A DNA stretch of 64,000 nt from Pseudomonas nitroreducens NBRC 12694 (GCF_002091755.1 NZ_BDAI01000001.1:930001-994000); one strand, 5' to 3'. Positions 55,528-64,000 are shown, numbered from the stretch's first letter. Numbers and translations: made by a program. The notes: a model not told the origin generated them from the letters alone.

Positions 55528-57327
55528 ATGAAACCCCATTCCAACCTGCCCCATCCCCACAACCAGAGGCTGCTGCGCGGCCAGACGCCGACCTACGAGC
55601 GCCTGCAGGCGCGCTTCGCCGGCGACCACGCGGAAAGCCACGGCCCGCTGATCCTGCAATGCGGCTGGGGCCGCCTGCTGATCGGCCATACCTTCTCCAG
55701 CCCGGACAAGCTGGCGGCCGAGTTGCTCAACGAACAACCCGGCGAGCGCGACATTGCCCTCTACGTCGCCGCGCCACAGCAGGTGCTGTCCCACGCCCCG
55801 CAGCAACTCTTCCTCGACCCCTCGGACGCGCTGCGCCTGTGGTTCACCGACTACCGCCCGGCGCGCCGCCCCTTCCGCGGCTTCCGCATCCGCCGCGTGC
55901 ACAGCGACGACGACTGGACGGCGATCAACCGCCTCTACCTCTCGCGCGGCATGCTGCCGGTCGATCCCTCCAACGTCACCCCGCGCCACCAGGGCGGCCC
56001 GGCCTACTGGCTGGCGGAAGACGCCGAGACCGGCACGGTGATCGGCACCGTCATGGGCATCAACCACGCCAAGGCCTTCCGCGATCCCGAAGGCGGCTCC
56101 AGCCTCTGGTGCCTGGCCGTGGACCCGCAGTCCAGCCGGCCCGGCGTCGGCGAAGCGCTGGTACGCCACCTGATCGAACACTTCATGAGCCGCGGGCTGG
56201 CCTATCTGGACCTGTCGGTGCTGCACGGCAACCAGCAGGCCAAGTCGCTGTACCGCAAGCTGCGCTTCCGTGAACTGCCGACCTTCGCAGTGAAGTGCAA
56301 GAACGGCATCAACCAGTCGCTGTTCCTTGGCCCCGGCCCGGAAAAGGGACTCAATCCCTACGCCAAAATCATCGTCGACGAAGCCCATCGACGCGGCATC
56401 GAGGTGCAGGTGCAGGACGCCGACGCCGGCCTCTTCACCCTCACCCAGGGCGGCCGACGCATTCGCTGCCGCGAGTCGCTGTGCGACCTCACCAGCGCCG
56501 TCAGCATGAGCCTGTGCCAGGACAAGACCCTCACCCACCGCGCCCTCGACCGCGCCGGCCTGCGCCAGCCGCAGCAACGCCTGGCCGCCAGCGCCGAAGA
56601 CAACGCGGCATTCCTCGAAGAACACGGCGCGCTGGTGGTCAAGCCGGTGGACGGCGAACAGGGCCAGGGTGTCGCCGTGGACCTGCGCACGGCCGAGGAG
56701 GTGGAGAGCGCCGTCGCCCACGCGAAGCAGTTCGACACCCGCGTCATCCTCGAGAGCTACCACCCCGGCAATGACCTGCGCATCGTGGTGATCGGTTACG
56801 AAGTGGTGGCCGCCGCCATTCGCCGCCCCGCCGAGGTGATCGGCGATGGTCGGCACAGCATCCGCAAGCTGATCGAGGCGCAGAGCCGCCGGCGCCAGGC
56901 TGCGACCGGAGGCGAAAGCCGCATCCCGCTGGACGGCGAGACCGAGCGCACCCTGGCCGCCGCCGGCTTCAGCTACGACGATGTGCTGCCCAGCGGTCAA
57001 CGCCTGGCTGTACGCCGCACCGCCAACCTGCACACCGGCGGCACCCTGGAAGACGTCACCGAGCGCCTGCACCCGGCCCTGGCCGACGCCGCCATCCGCG
57101 CCGCGCGAGCGCTGGAGATTCCGGTCACCGGCCTCGACCTGCTGGTCACCGAGGCCGACCAGGCGGACTACGTGATCATCGAGGCCAACGAGCGCCCCGG
57201 CCTGGCCAACCATGAGCCGCAGCCGACCGCCGAACGCTTCGTCGACCTGCTCTTCCCGCTGAGCCGCGAACTCCTGCATCGCGACAACCGTGATCAGCCT
57301 CACCCTAACGAAGAGGCCCCGGCATGA
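55528..57327 (+). CDS. ngg: N-acetylglutaminylglutamine synthetase (GNAT/ATP-grasp fusion)
   Basis: Builds N-acetylglutaminylglutamine from glutamine residues. The 599-residue fusion has an N-terminal part, a GNAT acetyltransferase domain (about 115-270, with LWCLAVDPQSSRPGVGEALVRHLIE as the acetyl-CoA loop) and a C-terminal ATP-grasp ligase domain resembling cyanophycin synthetase (GALVVKPVDGEQGQGVAVDL; VIIEANERPGLANHEPQ). Start at 55528 has GGGAG upstream; an ATG at 55507 adds seven residues. Second gene of the NAGGN trio; its stop overlaps the next start. Confidence 0.92.
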   Translation: MKPHSNLPHPHNQRLLRGQTPTYERLQARFAGDHAESHGPLILQCGWGRLLIGHTFSSPDKLAAELLNEQPGERDIALYVAAPQQVLSHAPQQLFLDPSDALRLWFTDYRPARRPFRGFRIRRVHSDDDWTAINRLYLSRGMLPVDPSNVTPRHQGGPAYWLAEDAETGTVIGTVMGINHAKAFRDPEGGSSLWCLAVDPQSSRPGVGEALVRHLIEHFMSRGLAYLDLSVLHGNQQAKSLYRKLRFRELPTFAVKCKNGINQSLFLGPGPEKGLNPYAKIIVDEAHRRGIEVQVQDADAGLFTLTQGGRRIRCRESLCDLTSAVSMSLCQDKTLTHRALDRAGLRQPQQRLAASAEDNAAFLEEHGALVVKPVDGEQGQGVAVDLRTAEEVESAVAHAKQFDTRVILESYHPGNDLRIVVIGYEVVAAAIRRPAEVIGDGRHSIRKLIEAQSRRRQAATGGESRIPLDGETERTLAAAGFSYDDVLPSGQRLAVRRTANLHTGGTLEDVTERLHPALADAAIRAARALEIPVTGLDLLVTEADQADYVIIEANERPGLANHEPQPTAERFVDLLFPLSRELLHRDNRDQPHPNEEAPA

Positions 57328-58544
57328 CCCAACTGCCACAACCCGACCTCAACTACCTGCAGCGCGTGCTGCTGGAAATGCTCGCCATCCCCAGCCCCAC
57401 CGGTTTCACCGACACCATCGTGCGCTACGTCGCCGAACGGCTGGAGGAGATCGGCGTGCCCTTCGAGATGACTCGCCGCGGGACCATCCGCGCCACCCTG
57501 CTGGGCCGGCGCAAGAGCCCGGACCGCGCCGTCTCGGCGCACCTGGACACCATTGGCGCCATCGTCCGCGAGATCAAACCCAACGGCCGCCTGGCCCTGG
57601 CGCCGGTGGGCTGCTGGTCGAGCCGCTTCGCCGAGGGCAGCCGGGTCACGGTGTTCTGCGAGAACGGCGTATTCCGCGGCAGTGTGCTGCCGCTGATGGC
57701 CTCCGGGCACGCCTTCAACACCGCGGTGGATACGCTGCCGATCAGCTGGGATCACGTCGAGCTGCGCCTGGACACCTACACCGCCAGCCGTGCCGACAGC
57801 GAATCCATCGGCGTGGCCATCGGCGATTTCGTCGCCTTCGACCCGCTGCCCGAGTTCACCGAGAGCGGCCACATCAGCGCCCGCCACCTCGACGACAAGG
57901 CCGGCGTGGCCGCACTGCTGGCCTCGCTCAAGGCCATCGTCGAAGCCGGCCAGGTGCCGCCGATCGACTGCCACCCACTGTTCACCATCACCGAAGAAAT
58001 CGGCTCCGGCGCGGCCGGTGCGCTGCCCTGGGATGTGAGCGAATTCGTCGGCATCGATATCGCGCCGGTGGCCGAGGGGCAGAACTCCAGCGAACATGCG
58101 GTCAGCGTGGCGTTGCAGGACTCCGGTGGGCCTTACGATTTCCACCTGTCCCGGCACCTGCTGCGCCTGGGCGAGCGCCACGAGATCGCCGTGCGCCGGG
58201 ACCTGTTCCGCTACTACCACAGCGATGCGCAGTCGGCGATCACCGCCGGCCACGACATCCGCACAGCGCTGCTGGCCTTTGGCTGCGACGCCACCCATGG
58301 CTACGAGCGCACCCATATCGACAGCCTGGCCGCACTATCGAAACTGCTGACTGCTTACCTGCTCAGCCCGCCGGTCTTCGACAGCGACGCCGAACCCAGC
58401 GAGGGCACGCTGGAGCGCTTCAGCAAGCAACTGGAGCACCCGGTGCACATGGAAAGCACCACCCATGTACCGCCGGTGGACGACCTGATCGACAGCACCG
58501 ACAGCGGCGACCGGGGCAAGGACTCGGATAAGGGCAAGAACTGA
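57324..58544 (+). CDS. NAGGN-system M42-family metallopeptidase
   Basis: A 406-residue zinc peptidase of family M42 that always accompanies asnO-ngg; it may hydrolyse or process the osmoprotectant. Metal and catalytic regions: VSAHLDTIGAIVREIKPNG (His-x-Asp), ARHLDDKAGVAALLASL (bridging Asp), TITEEIGSGAAGAL (Glu pair), GIDIAPVAEGQ and THGYERTHIDSL (His). The ATG overlaps the ngg stop by four bases. The charged C-terminal tail (SGDRGKDSDKGKN) is extra to the fold. Last gene of the operon; no clear terminator follows. Confidence 0.9.
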   Translation: MTQLPQPDLNYLQRVLLEMLAIPSPTGFTDTIVRYVAERLEEIGVPFEMTRRGTIRATLLGRRKSPDRAVSAHLDTIGAIVREIKPNGRLALAPVGCWSSRFAEGSRVTVFCENGVFRGSVLPLMASGHAFNTAVDTLPISWDHVELRLDTYTASRADSESIGVAIGDFVAFDPLPEFTESGHISARHLDDKAGVAALLASLKAIVEAGQVPPIDCHPLFTITEEIGSGAAGALPWDVSEFVGIDIAPVAEGQNSSEHAVSVALQDSGGPYDFHLSRHLLRLGERHEIAVRRDLFRYYHSDAQSAITAGHDIRTALLAFGCDATHGYERTHIDSLAALSKLLTAYLLSPPVFDSDAEPSEGTLERFSKQLEHPVHMESTTHVPPVDDLIDSTDSGDRGKDSDKGKN

Positions 58545-58603
58545 AGCTGCACTCACCGCATCGCGGGACTACAATCCCGCGCTGCGATTCCGAGTACTCC
58601 GCC

Positions 58604-58834
58604 ATGCTGATTCCTTACGATCTGATCGAAGCCGACACCCTGAACAACCTGCTGGAAGACTTCGTCACCCGCGAAGGCACCGACAACGGCGACGACACGC
58701 CCCTGGACGTGCGCGTAGAGCGCGCGCGCCATGCGCTCAAGCGCGGCGAGGCGGTGATCGTCTTCGACCCGGAAAGCCAGCAGTGCCAGCTGATGCTGAA
58801 AAGCGAAGTGCCGAGGGAGTGGCTGGAGGACTGA
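58604..58834 (+). CDS. yheU: YheU-family protein
   Basis: A 76-residue acidic protein matching the YheU family along its length: MLIPYDLIEADTLNNLLEDF, EGTDNGDDTPLDVRVERARH and VIVFDPESQQCQLML. The family has an alpha/beta fold and no assigned activity. Downstream of the NAGGN trio by 59 bp; convergent with ynfA. Confidence 0.93.
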   Translation: MLIPYDLIEADTLNNLLEDFVTREGTDNGDDTPLDVRVERARHALKRGEAVIVFDPESQQCQLMLKSEVPREWLED

Positions 58835-58875
58835 TAGAGCGTCAGGAACTCCTGCAGCTGTCGATCCCGCTCAGA

Positions 58876-59205
58876 TCACGGCGCGAGACGAGGCCCGAGC
58901 AACACCACGCTGGCGCCGATCACGCAGAGCGCCACGCCGACCCAGTCGCTCCACAGCGGGCGACTCTTTTCCACGAAGGACAGCCAGAACAGCGACGCGG
59001 CCACATAGATACCGCCGTACGCCGCGTAGGCGCGTCCGGCATAGTTCGCCTCGACGCGGGTAAGCAGCAGGGCGAACAGCGTCAGGCTGAGCAACCCGGG
59101 AATGATCCACAGGGCGCTCTTGTCCAGGCGCAGCCAGAGGTAGAAGGCGTAGCAGCCAGCGATCTCGCAGAACGCGGCGAGGACGAACCAGAGGTAATTG
59201 ATCAT
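58876..59205 (-). CDS. ynfA: YnfA-family (UPF0060) inner-membrane protein
   Basis: A 109-residue protein with four helices, an SMR/DMT relative. FVLAAFCEIAGCYAFYLWLR and YAAYGGIYVAASLFWLSFVE are UPF0060 signatures; ends VLLGPRLAP. Start at 59205 (MINYLWFVLA) rather than 22 codons upstream in a charged stretch that does not fit a membrane N-terminus. Family role in drug efflux is suggested but unproven. Confidence 0.92.
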   Translation of the reverse strand: MINYLWFVLAAFCEIAGCYAFYLWLRLDKSALWIIPGLLSLTLFALLLTRVEANYAGRAYAAYGGIYVAASLFWLSFVEKSRPLWSDWVGVALCVIGASVVLLGPRLAP

Positions 59206-59234
59206 GGATGCTTTCCGTAACGGGAGGCGCGCCA

Positions 59235-59660
59235 TCAGCCGCGCAGGCCGCCCTCGCGCTCCCAGGCGCAACGCACTTTCAGCTCACCTTCGCGCGGGCT
59301 GTGGAAACCATTCTCGGATTCCCAGCGGAAAGTGTGGCTGCCGTTGACCTCGGTTTCCAGGTGCACCACCGCACTGGCCCAGTAAAGGCGGCGCAACAGC
59401 GCTTCGAACTGTTCGACCCAGAGTTTCCACTCGTACTCGATGGTCTGGTAACTGGCGCCGAAATGGATCACCTGGGACTGGTACAGGCCCGCGCCTTCGG
59501 TCTCGCAGCGGCTGAACATTTCGCGGCCCAGGAACGGCCAGGCCTCGCCCATGGGCAGGCTGTCGAGGACCTTGCGGTTGGCGGCGCGGCGCAGGCGGCG
59601 CTCCATCGAGTCGCCGGGCCAGTCGCGGATGCAGCCATAGACGATGGATTCACAGTGCAA
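59235..59660 (-). CDS. Conserved hypothetical protein, TTG start
   Basis: A 141-residue soluble protein. The frame is open upstream to 59717, but the TTG at 59660 (then HCESIVYGCIRDWPGDS) is the best start: AAGGAA lies nine bases before it and the upstream residues look non-coding. RRAANRKVLDSLPMGEAWPFLGREMF and YEWKLWVEQFEALLRRLYW are ordered but match no family I recognise. It lies 29 bp upstream of ynfA on the same strand. Confidence 0.75.
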   Translation of the reverse strand: MHCESIVYGCIRDWPGDSMERRLRRAANRKVLDSLPMGEAWPFLGREMFSRCETEGAGLYQSQVIHFGASYQTIEYEWKLWVEQFEALLRRLYWASAVVHLETEVNGSHTFRWESENGFHSPREGELKVRCAWEREGGLRG

Positions 59661-59756
59661 GCGGGTTCTTCCTTCAATGACACCGGAGCCTTCTAACACA
59701 GGCCCGACGATGCGCAAAGCACGAATCCCAAGAGCTGGGCGGTAGCCCGAAAAAGC

Positions 59757-59786
59757 AAAAGCCCCGCGACATTCGCGGGGCTTTTA
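59757..59786. terminator. Bidirectional terminator
   Basis: AAAAGCCCCGCG, loop ACATT, CGCGGGGCTTTT: strong symmetric terminator, downstream of the SDR gene and upstream of the 59235-59660 gene on the same strand. Confidence 0.9.
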
Positions 59787-59889
59787 CCGGGGTCCAACGT
59801 ACATCAGCCAGGCAGGCCGGTGACTAAAACTAACCCTTTGCACCGGCCTGGGCAAGCCCTGTCTTTCATTGCACCGAAAGAGGGCAAAA

Positions 59890-60702
59890 TCAGGAAAGGC
59901 TGCGGCGCTTGGCCTGCATCTTCTCCGCCATCTTGGCCATCTCGTCGTAGAGCGCCTGGGGGTTCTGCTGCTTGATCTGCCAGGCCATGCGACCCTGTTC
60001 ATGAGGCAGGATCATGAAGACGTCGCGGGCCACTTCCTGGTGGATGTAGTCGGCGATGTCGGCGGCGCTGATGGGCGAGCTTTCCAGCAGCTTGCCGACC
60101 TGGGTCTTCATTTCCGGGCTGGGGCCGCGGAAGGAGTCCAGCAGGTTGGTCTGGAAGAACGACGGGCAGACCACATGGACCTTCACGTCCACCAGGCTGA
60201 GGTCGGCCAGCAGGCTTTCCGACAGTGCCACCACACCGGCCTTGGCCACGTTGTAGTTGCTCATCGCCGGGCCCTGCATCAGCGCGGCCATGGAGGCGAT
60301 GTTGATGATGCGGCCCTTGCTCTTTTCCAGCAGCGGCAGGAAGGCCTTGCAGCCCTTGACCACACCCATCAGGTTGATCGAGATCTGCCAGTCCCAGTCC
60401 TCCAGCGACAGTTCGCTGAAGAAGCCGCCGGAAGCGACGCCGGCATTGTTGACGATGATGTCGATGCCGCCGAACTTCTCTTCGCAGTTCTGCGCCAGCT
60501 GGGTCAGCTGACTGTAGTCGCGCACGTCGCAGCGCTGGGTGAAGCCGTCGCCGCCAGCCTCGCGCACCAGCTTGAGAGTTTCCTGCAGGCCTGCTTCGTT
60601 AACGTCGGCCAGCGCCAGCTTCCAGCCCTCGCGGGCCCAGCGCAGGGCGATTTCGCGTCCGAGGCCGGAACCGGCGCCGGTGATCATGATGCGATTTTGC
60701 AT
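59890..60702 (-). CDS. Short-chain dehydrogenase/reductase
   Basis: A 270-residue classical SDR: TGAGSGLGREIALRW (cofactor), CDVRDYSQL, VNNAGVASGGFF, IINIASMAALMQGPAMSNYNVAK with Ser, Tyr and Lys of the active site. ADVNEAGL after strand two suggests NAD. It has an unusually long C-terminal segment (ILPHEQGRMAWQIKQQNPQ). Start at 60702 (MQNRIMITG) is standard for the fold; the frame runs 28 codons further up without support. Substrate unknown. Confidence 0.88.
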   Translation of the reverse strand: MQNRIMITGAGSGLGREIALRWAREGWKLALADVNEAGLQETLKLVREAGGDGFTQRCDVRDYSQLTQLAQNCEEKFGGIDIIVNNAGVASGGFFSELSLEDWDWQISINLMGVVKGCKAFLPLLEKSKGRIINIASMAALMQGPAMSNYNVAKAGVVALSESLLADLSLVDVKVHVVCPSFFQTNLLDSFRGPSPEMKTQVGKLLESSPISAADIADYIHQEVARDVFMILPHEQGRMAWQIKQQNPQALYDEMAKMAEKMQAKRRSLS

Positions 60703-60870
60703 AAGGGAGGTCTGCCTTTTCTTGTCTTGTTCGGGACGGGTGGTCGACGAGGATCTGTCGACGACTGTGGCCCGAAGTGTAACCAAGGCTTTCGACCATC
60801 AGCGGTGAAATCAGGGCGCTGAATGCCCCTGGCAAACCGCCGGCGCATTAGTGATTCACGGCTTGCAGGG

Positions 60871-61170
60871 TCAGGCCTGGGCGAGCACGCAGAGCTTGCC
60901 CAGCACCAGGGCGATGCCGGCGGAGACGAGCAGGTGGGCAGCGCAGTTGATACGTTCGCGCTTGAGCTGGGCAAAGCCCTGGATACGGTAGCGGAGGAGG
61001 AAGACGCCCAGCGCCACCGGAAGCGCCGGACCGAGGAAAACGAATTGCCAATAGCGGTCGGGGTCGACCACCGGGTCCAGGGTCATGGCTTCGGCCAACG
61101 GCGGCAGGCCCAGCCCGCACTGGACGAGCAACCACACCACGCCCAGCAGAACCAGTACAACGCCCAGCAT
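60871..61170 (-). CDS. Small inner-membrane protein of unknown function
   Basis: A 99-residue protein with three predicted helices: VVLVLLGVVWLLVQCGLGL, FVFLGPALPVALGVFLLRY and LLVSAGIALVLGKLCVLAQ, and an Arg/Lys-rich cytosolic loop between the last two. GGGAG lies eight bases before the ATG. I do not recognise the family. Confidence 0.65.
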   Translation of the reverse strand: MLGVVLVLLGVVWLLVQCGLGLPPLAEAMTLDPVVDPDRYWQFVFLGPALPVALGVFLLRYRIQGFAQLKRERINCAAHLLVSAGIALVLGKLCVLAQA

Positions 61171-61305
61171 CCCTACGACTCCCTGATGGCAAAGGCCCAG
61201 TATGTTAGTACAGGCCTACCCAGCGGGCTGTGCGACGAATCACCCTGTGGCGTATCAGCGCGGTGACAAAAACCGACTTACCTGGGGCCTCCGTGGTCGG
61301 GTATT

Positions 61306-61351
61306 CCCCTCACCCCAGTCCTCGCCACTGGGAGAGGGCTGGGGTGAGGGG
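61306..61351. repeat. Palindromic repeat (CCCCTCACCCCAG family)
   Basis: Perfect 13-bp arms, CCCCTCACCCCAG and CTGGGGTGAGGGG, with a 20-base centre containing GGGAGAGGG. The inner GGGAGAGGGCTGGG also matches the hairpin at 38914, so the two appear to be copies of one dispersed element. Confidence 0.7.
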
Positions 61352-61378
61352 TTTAACGGGTCACGCCGATCCACTCGG

Positions 61379-61537
61379 TCAGATACGTCCGAGCAACAAC
61401 AGCACCAGCAGAACGACCAGTACGACACCGATGACGCCCGACGGGCCGTAACCCCAGTTGCGCGAGTGGGGGAAGACCGGCAGGCCGCCGATCAGCATCA
61501 AGATCAGGATGATCAACAGGATGGTCCCGAGTCCCAT
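61379..61537 (-). CDS. DUF3309-family small membrane protein
   Basis: A 52-residue protein: MGLGTILLIILILMLIGGLP, then VFPHSRNWGYGPSG, then a second helix of VVLLVLLLLG type. The two helices around a Pro/Trp/Tyr-rich turn (HSRNWGYGPSG) are the DUF3309 pattern. AGGAG lies eight bases before the ATG. Too short for most gene callers; function unknown. Confidence 0.85.
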   Translation of the reverse strand: MGLGTILLIILILMLIGGLPVFPHSRNWGYGPSGVIGVVLVVLLVLLLLGRI

Positions 61538-61657
61538 ATCGTCTCTCCTCTTTCAGTCGACGAGGGGCGATGGCTCGCGGGATGCGATTGGCCAGCGCTT
61601 ATGTGTTCCGACCGGGCGGTTGCGCGGAAGATTCAAAGAATCTGCACGCCGCCGGGA

Positions 61658-62284
61658 TCAGCTCAGATCGCGGGGTAATGAGCCCTTGCGCAGGCGCAGG
61701 AACATCAACGCGGCAGTGCGCGCATCGCCGATGGCGGTGTGGCGACCTTCGATGGGAATTTCCAGGTTGCGCGCCAGGGTATCGAAGCGCAGGTCCAGGT
61801 GCAGGTCGGGAAAGCGCCGGCTCATCTTGCGGTGGTAGATCTCGGAGACCTCGACGCGGGGATTGTCGAGCCGCGCGCCGAGCTGCTCGCGCAGATGCCG
61901 GCGCAGTACGGCGACATCGAAGGACAGGTAGTAACCCAGCAGCGGGCGGACGCCGATGAACGCCTGTACCCGCTTCAGCGCCTCCGCCAGCGGCAGCTGG
62001 CCTTCGAGGTCGGCGCGGCGCAGCTTGTGGATGCGGATCGACTCGCCGTCCAGCGATGGCGGCGGTTCCACCAGCAGCTCCAGGCGCTCGCCGAGGATCA
62101 GCTTGCCTCGGCGGATCACCACGGCGCCGATGCTGAGGATGTCGGCCTTGCGCGGATCGAGGCTGGTGGTTTCCAGGTCCAGCGACACCAGTTCCTCCGC
62201 CTCGGCCGGATCATGCCGCCACCAGTAGAGGCGACGGCGCCAGGCGGACCAGTGCGGATCGGGGGCGGCGACGCAGGCGTTCAT
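61658..62284 (-). CDS. DEDDh-family 3'-5' exonuclease (DnaQ-like)
   Basis: A 208-residue exonuclease: Exo I LVSLDLETTSLDP (Asp, Glu), Exo II region LLGYYLSFDVAVLRRH (Asp), Exo III RHTAIGDARTAALMFL (His, Asp), completing DEDDh. An N-terminal extension rich in Trp/Arg (WSAWRRRLYWWRHDP) precedes the domain. The start overlaps the stop of the DUF294 gene by four bases, so the two are made together. Equivalent to PA3232. May trim RNA or DNA ends or act with its nucleotidyltransferase partner. Confidence 0.9.
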   Translation of the reverse strand: MNACVAAPDPHWSAWRRRLYWWRHDPAEAEELVSLDLETTSLDPRKADILSIGAVVIRRGKLILGERLELLVEPPPSLDGESIRIHKLRRADLEGQLPLAEALKRVQAFIGVRPLLGYYLSFDVAVLRRHLREQLGARLDNPRVEVSEIYHRKMSRRFPDLHLDLRFDTLARNLEIPIEGRHTAIGDARTAALMFLRLRKGSLPRDLS

Positions 62285-64000
62285 CGGGTCTCCAGATGGA
62301 ATTGGCGGGTCAGGCTCTGCTTGAACTTCTTCACCGTGTGCAAGCCGAAGCGCAGCAGGTCGCGCTCGTGGCGGCTCAGTCGGGAAACATCGAGCCCCTG
62401 CTCGCGACCGTCACGCTTGCCGTCCAATTGCTGGCGCAGGCGCAGTTGAAGGAACAGCTCGAAGGACTCGACCAGGTTGTCCACCAGCGACTCGTCCAGC
62501 ACGCCGAGCGCCTTCAGCGCAGTCAGCCGGCCCAGCGTGCCGCGCTCCTCCAGGCCTTCGCGCACAGCCAGCACGCGGGCGCCGTGGACGATGGGGAAGA
62601 TGCCGCCGCGCTTCACGTCGAGCTGCGCATCCTGGGTCTTGAGTTGGCCGAGGAAGGTCAGCGGCGTGTCGAATTGCAGCGCCGGCAAGGCGAGGTCGCT
62701 CATCCAGCGGCTGCTGTCGCCAGCCAGTTCACCCAGGCATTCGCGCAGGCCGTCGAACAGCCGCCGGTTGCCCGCCACCGGCCAGGCATCGGCAAGAATC
62801 GACAGGCGCATCAGTTGCTCCGGGCGCCCCTGCAACGGCAACTCGCGCAATTCGCGCTGCCATTCCGACAAGGCTTTGCACCACTCCGGCCGGCTGGCCA
62901 TCACGCCACCGGGACATGGCGGATAGCCGAATTCCAACAAGGCGGCAGAGAAGCGCTGCATCAGCAGCAGGCCCTGCTCCACCGGCAGACCGTCGTCGAG
63001 GATCAGCGCGTTGTCCTGGTCGGTTTTCAGCAGTTGCTCCGCGCGCCCTTCGCTGCCCATCACCAGCAGGCAGCAGCGGCCGCGCAGCACCGGCGGCACT
63101 TGCAGTTCGAAGAGGCGCTCGAGCAATTGTTCGTTCAGCGCGCTGACCAGTTGCATGATGAAACGCAGGCGGATGCCATTGCCCGCCAGGGTGGCGATCA
63201 GCGTGTGCAGGGTCTCGGCCGCGGCGCGCAGCTCGGCCTCGCTCTCGGCGCGAGCGATGCGCAGCGCCAGCACATGGGAGTGGGTGGAGAACAGGCTGAG
63301 CACCTGGGTCAGGTGCAACAGGCCGACCACCCTGCCCTCCTCGCACACCGCCACGCGTTCGATGCGCTGGCGGGTCATGAGGATCATCGCGTCGAAGAGA
63401 AAATCCCCCAGCTCGACATGGCTCAGCGGGCGGTGCGCCAGCGGGCCGATGGGTTGCGTCTCGCTGAAGCCGTCGCGGAAGTGCGCGGTCATCAGGTCGG
63501 TGCGGGTGACAATGCCCAGGGCACCTTCCTCGCGCACCAGCAAGGCGTCGGCACCATGGCTCAGCTGCAGGCGCGCCGCATCGCCCAGCGGCAACGTAGG
63601 CTCCACTTCAATGGCCGGCAACAGGTGTTCGGAGGCGATACGGGTGAGGATGAATTCGGCCAGGTTCTGCCCGTCGCGGCGCTCCAGCTGGCGCTTGCTG
63701 GCCAGGTCCGCGCGGAAGAATTGCGCGAACTGGGGATTGTCCGCGCAGAGCTGATGGAAAACCGCCGCGGGCAGTTCGTAGACGATGCTTTCTTCCACTG
63801 CCTGGTAACGGTGCTTGCTGCTGCCGGAGAGCAATCCGCGAACATCGAACAGGTCTTCGGCGCCATATTGCGCGAACAGCCTGCCGTCCTCGCCGCGCTC
63901 TTCGATCACACCCTTCATCAGGATGAACAGGCAGGGCACCGGCGCACCCGCCTCGAGCAGTACTTCGTCGACCGTGTAGTAACCCACACTCAATGCATCG
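62281..64000 (-). CDS. DUF294 nucleotidyltransferase with cNMP-binding and CBS domains, N-terminus outside the window
   Basis: Open to the right edge, so the start is missing; 573 residues are visible. Order: partial cyclic-nucleotide-binding domain (PVPCLFILMKGVIEERGEDG), a CBS pair (GDAARLQLSHGADALLVREEG; DFLFDAMILMTRQRIERVAVCEEG), a DUF294 nucleotidyltransferase-like domain with VMGSEGRAEQLLKTDQDNAL (GS and DxD motif like GlnD), and a DUF294 C-terminal helical domain. A TTG inside the frame at 63993 is not a convincing start because the frame continues. Probably a signal-controlled nucleotidyltransferase; equivalent to PA3233, near acetate-uptake genes in PAO1. Confidence 0.88.
   Translation of the reverse strand, partial: DALSVGYYTVDEVLLEAGAPVPCLFILMKGVIEERGEDGRLFAQYGAEDLFDVRGLLSGSSKHRYQAVEESIVYELPAAVFHQLCADNPQFAQFFRADLASKRQLERRDGQNLAEFILTRIASEHLLPAIEVEPTLPLGDAARLQLSHGADALLVREEGALGIVTRTDLMTAHFRDGFSETQPIGPLAHRPLSHVELGDFLFDAMILMTRQRIERVAVCEEGRVVGLLHLTQVLSLFSTHSHVLALRIARAESEAELRAAAETLHTLIATLAGNGIRLRFIMQLVSALNEQLLERLFELQVPPVLRGRCCLLVMGSEGRAEQLLKTDQDNALILDDGLPVEQGLLLMQRFSAALLEFGYPPCPGGVMASRPEWCKALSEWQRELRELPLQGRPEQLMRLSILADAWPVAGNRRLFDGLRECLGELAGDSSRWMSDLALPALQFDTPLTFLGQLKTQDAQLDVKRGGIFPIVHGARVLAVREGLEERGTLGRLTALKALGVLDESLVDNLVESFELFLQLRLRQQLDGKRDGREQGLDVSRLSRHERDLLRFGLHTVKKFKQSLTRQFHLETR

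Overview
The window is high-GC bacterial chromosome from a Pseudomonas close to the P. aeruginosa / P. nitroreducens / P. citronellolis group. Almost every gene is recognisable as an orthologue of a P. aeruginosa gene, several runs keep PAO1 gene order (judged from memory of the PAO1 map; no search was run), and the intergenic spaces carry the GTAGGAGCGAGC palindromes typical of Pseudomonas REP elements. I see no prophage, transposase, integrase, CRISPR array or classical defence island. This is mostly core and soft-core genome assembled from several syntenic blocks.

Layout. 1-19.8 kb: lipid A hydroxylase lpxO (cut by the left edge), mazG-relA-rlmD-cysM, a PirRS-like two-component pair, gacS-ldhA, two small envelope/hypothetical genes, dinB, three initiator tRNA genes in an exact 192-bp repeat, and the alanyl-phosphatidylglycerol pair mprF plus its hydrolase, then a cytochrome b561. 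19.9-25.6 kb: a FemAB-like acyltransferase, the plcP-agt lipid-remodelling operon with a three-repeat Pho box, an AraC regulator, CsaA and a DMT exporter. 25.9-38.9 kb: hldD, a SelT/W/H protein, the type Vd phospholipase plpD, a FimV-like LysM protein, a frameshifted SlyA-like regulator with a good SlyA operator, a DUF2804 protein, the diguanylate cyclase hsbD, recQ, a YecA-family protein and ybaN. 39-48.2 kb: the mexMN efflux operon with its own two-component system and a CusR-like box, divergent from the biofilm-adhesin control pair lapG-lapD. 48.2-48.7 kb: a REP-rich gene-free stretch. 48.7-59.7 kb: two-domain PPK2, mnmC, a TauE/SafE permease, a MarR regulator, the three-gene N-acetylglutaminylglutamine amide (NAGGN) osmoprotectant operon, yheU, ynfA. 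59.8-64 kb: an SDR enzyme, small membrane proteins including a 52-residue DUF3309 protein, and an exonuclease/DUF294 nucleotidyltransferase pair cut by the right edge.

Themes. Many genes act on the envelope and on lifestyle switching: lipid A hydroxylation, aminoacyl-PG turnover, phosphate-starvation glycolipids, heptose synthesis, autotransported phospholipase, GacS, HsbD and LapDG c-di-GMP control, and RelA alarmone synthesis. The most informative non-coding signals are the triple Pho box before plcP (23392-23420), the CusR-like box before mexM (45443-45464), the SlyA operator with promoter before a frameshifted slyA (32693-32721), the tRNA triplication (14531-15064), and REP elements that supply the stop codons of two genes.
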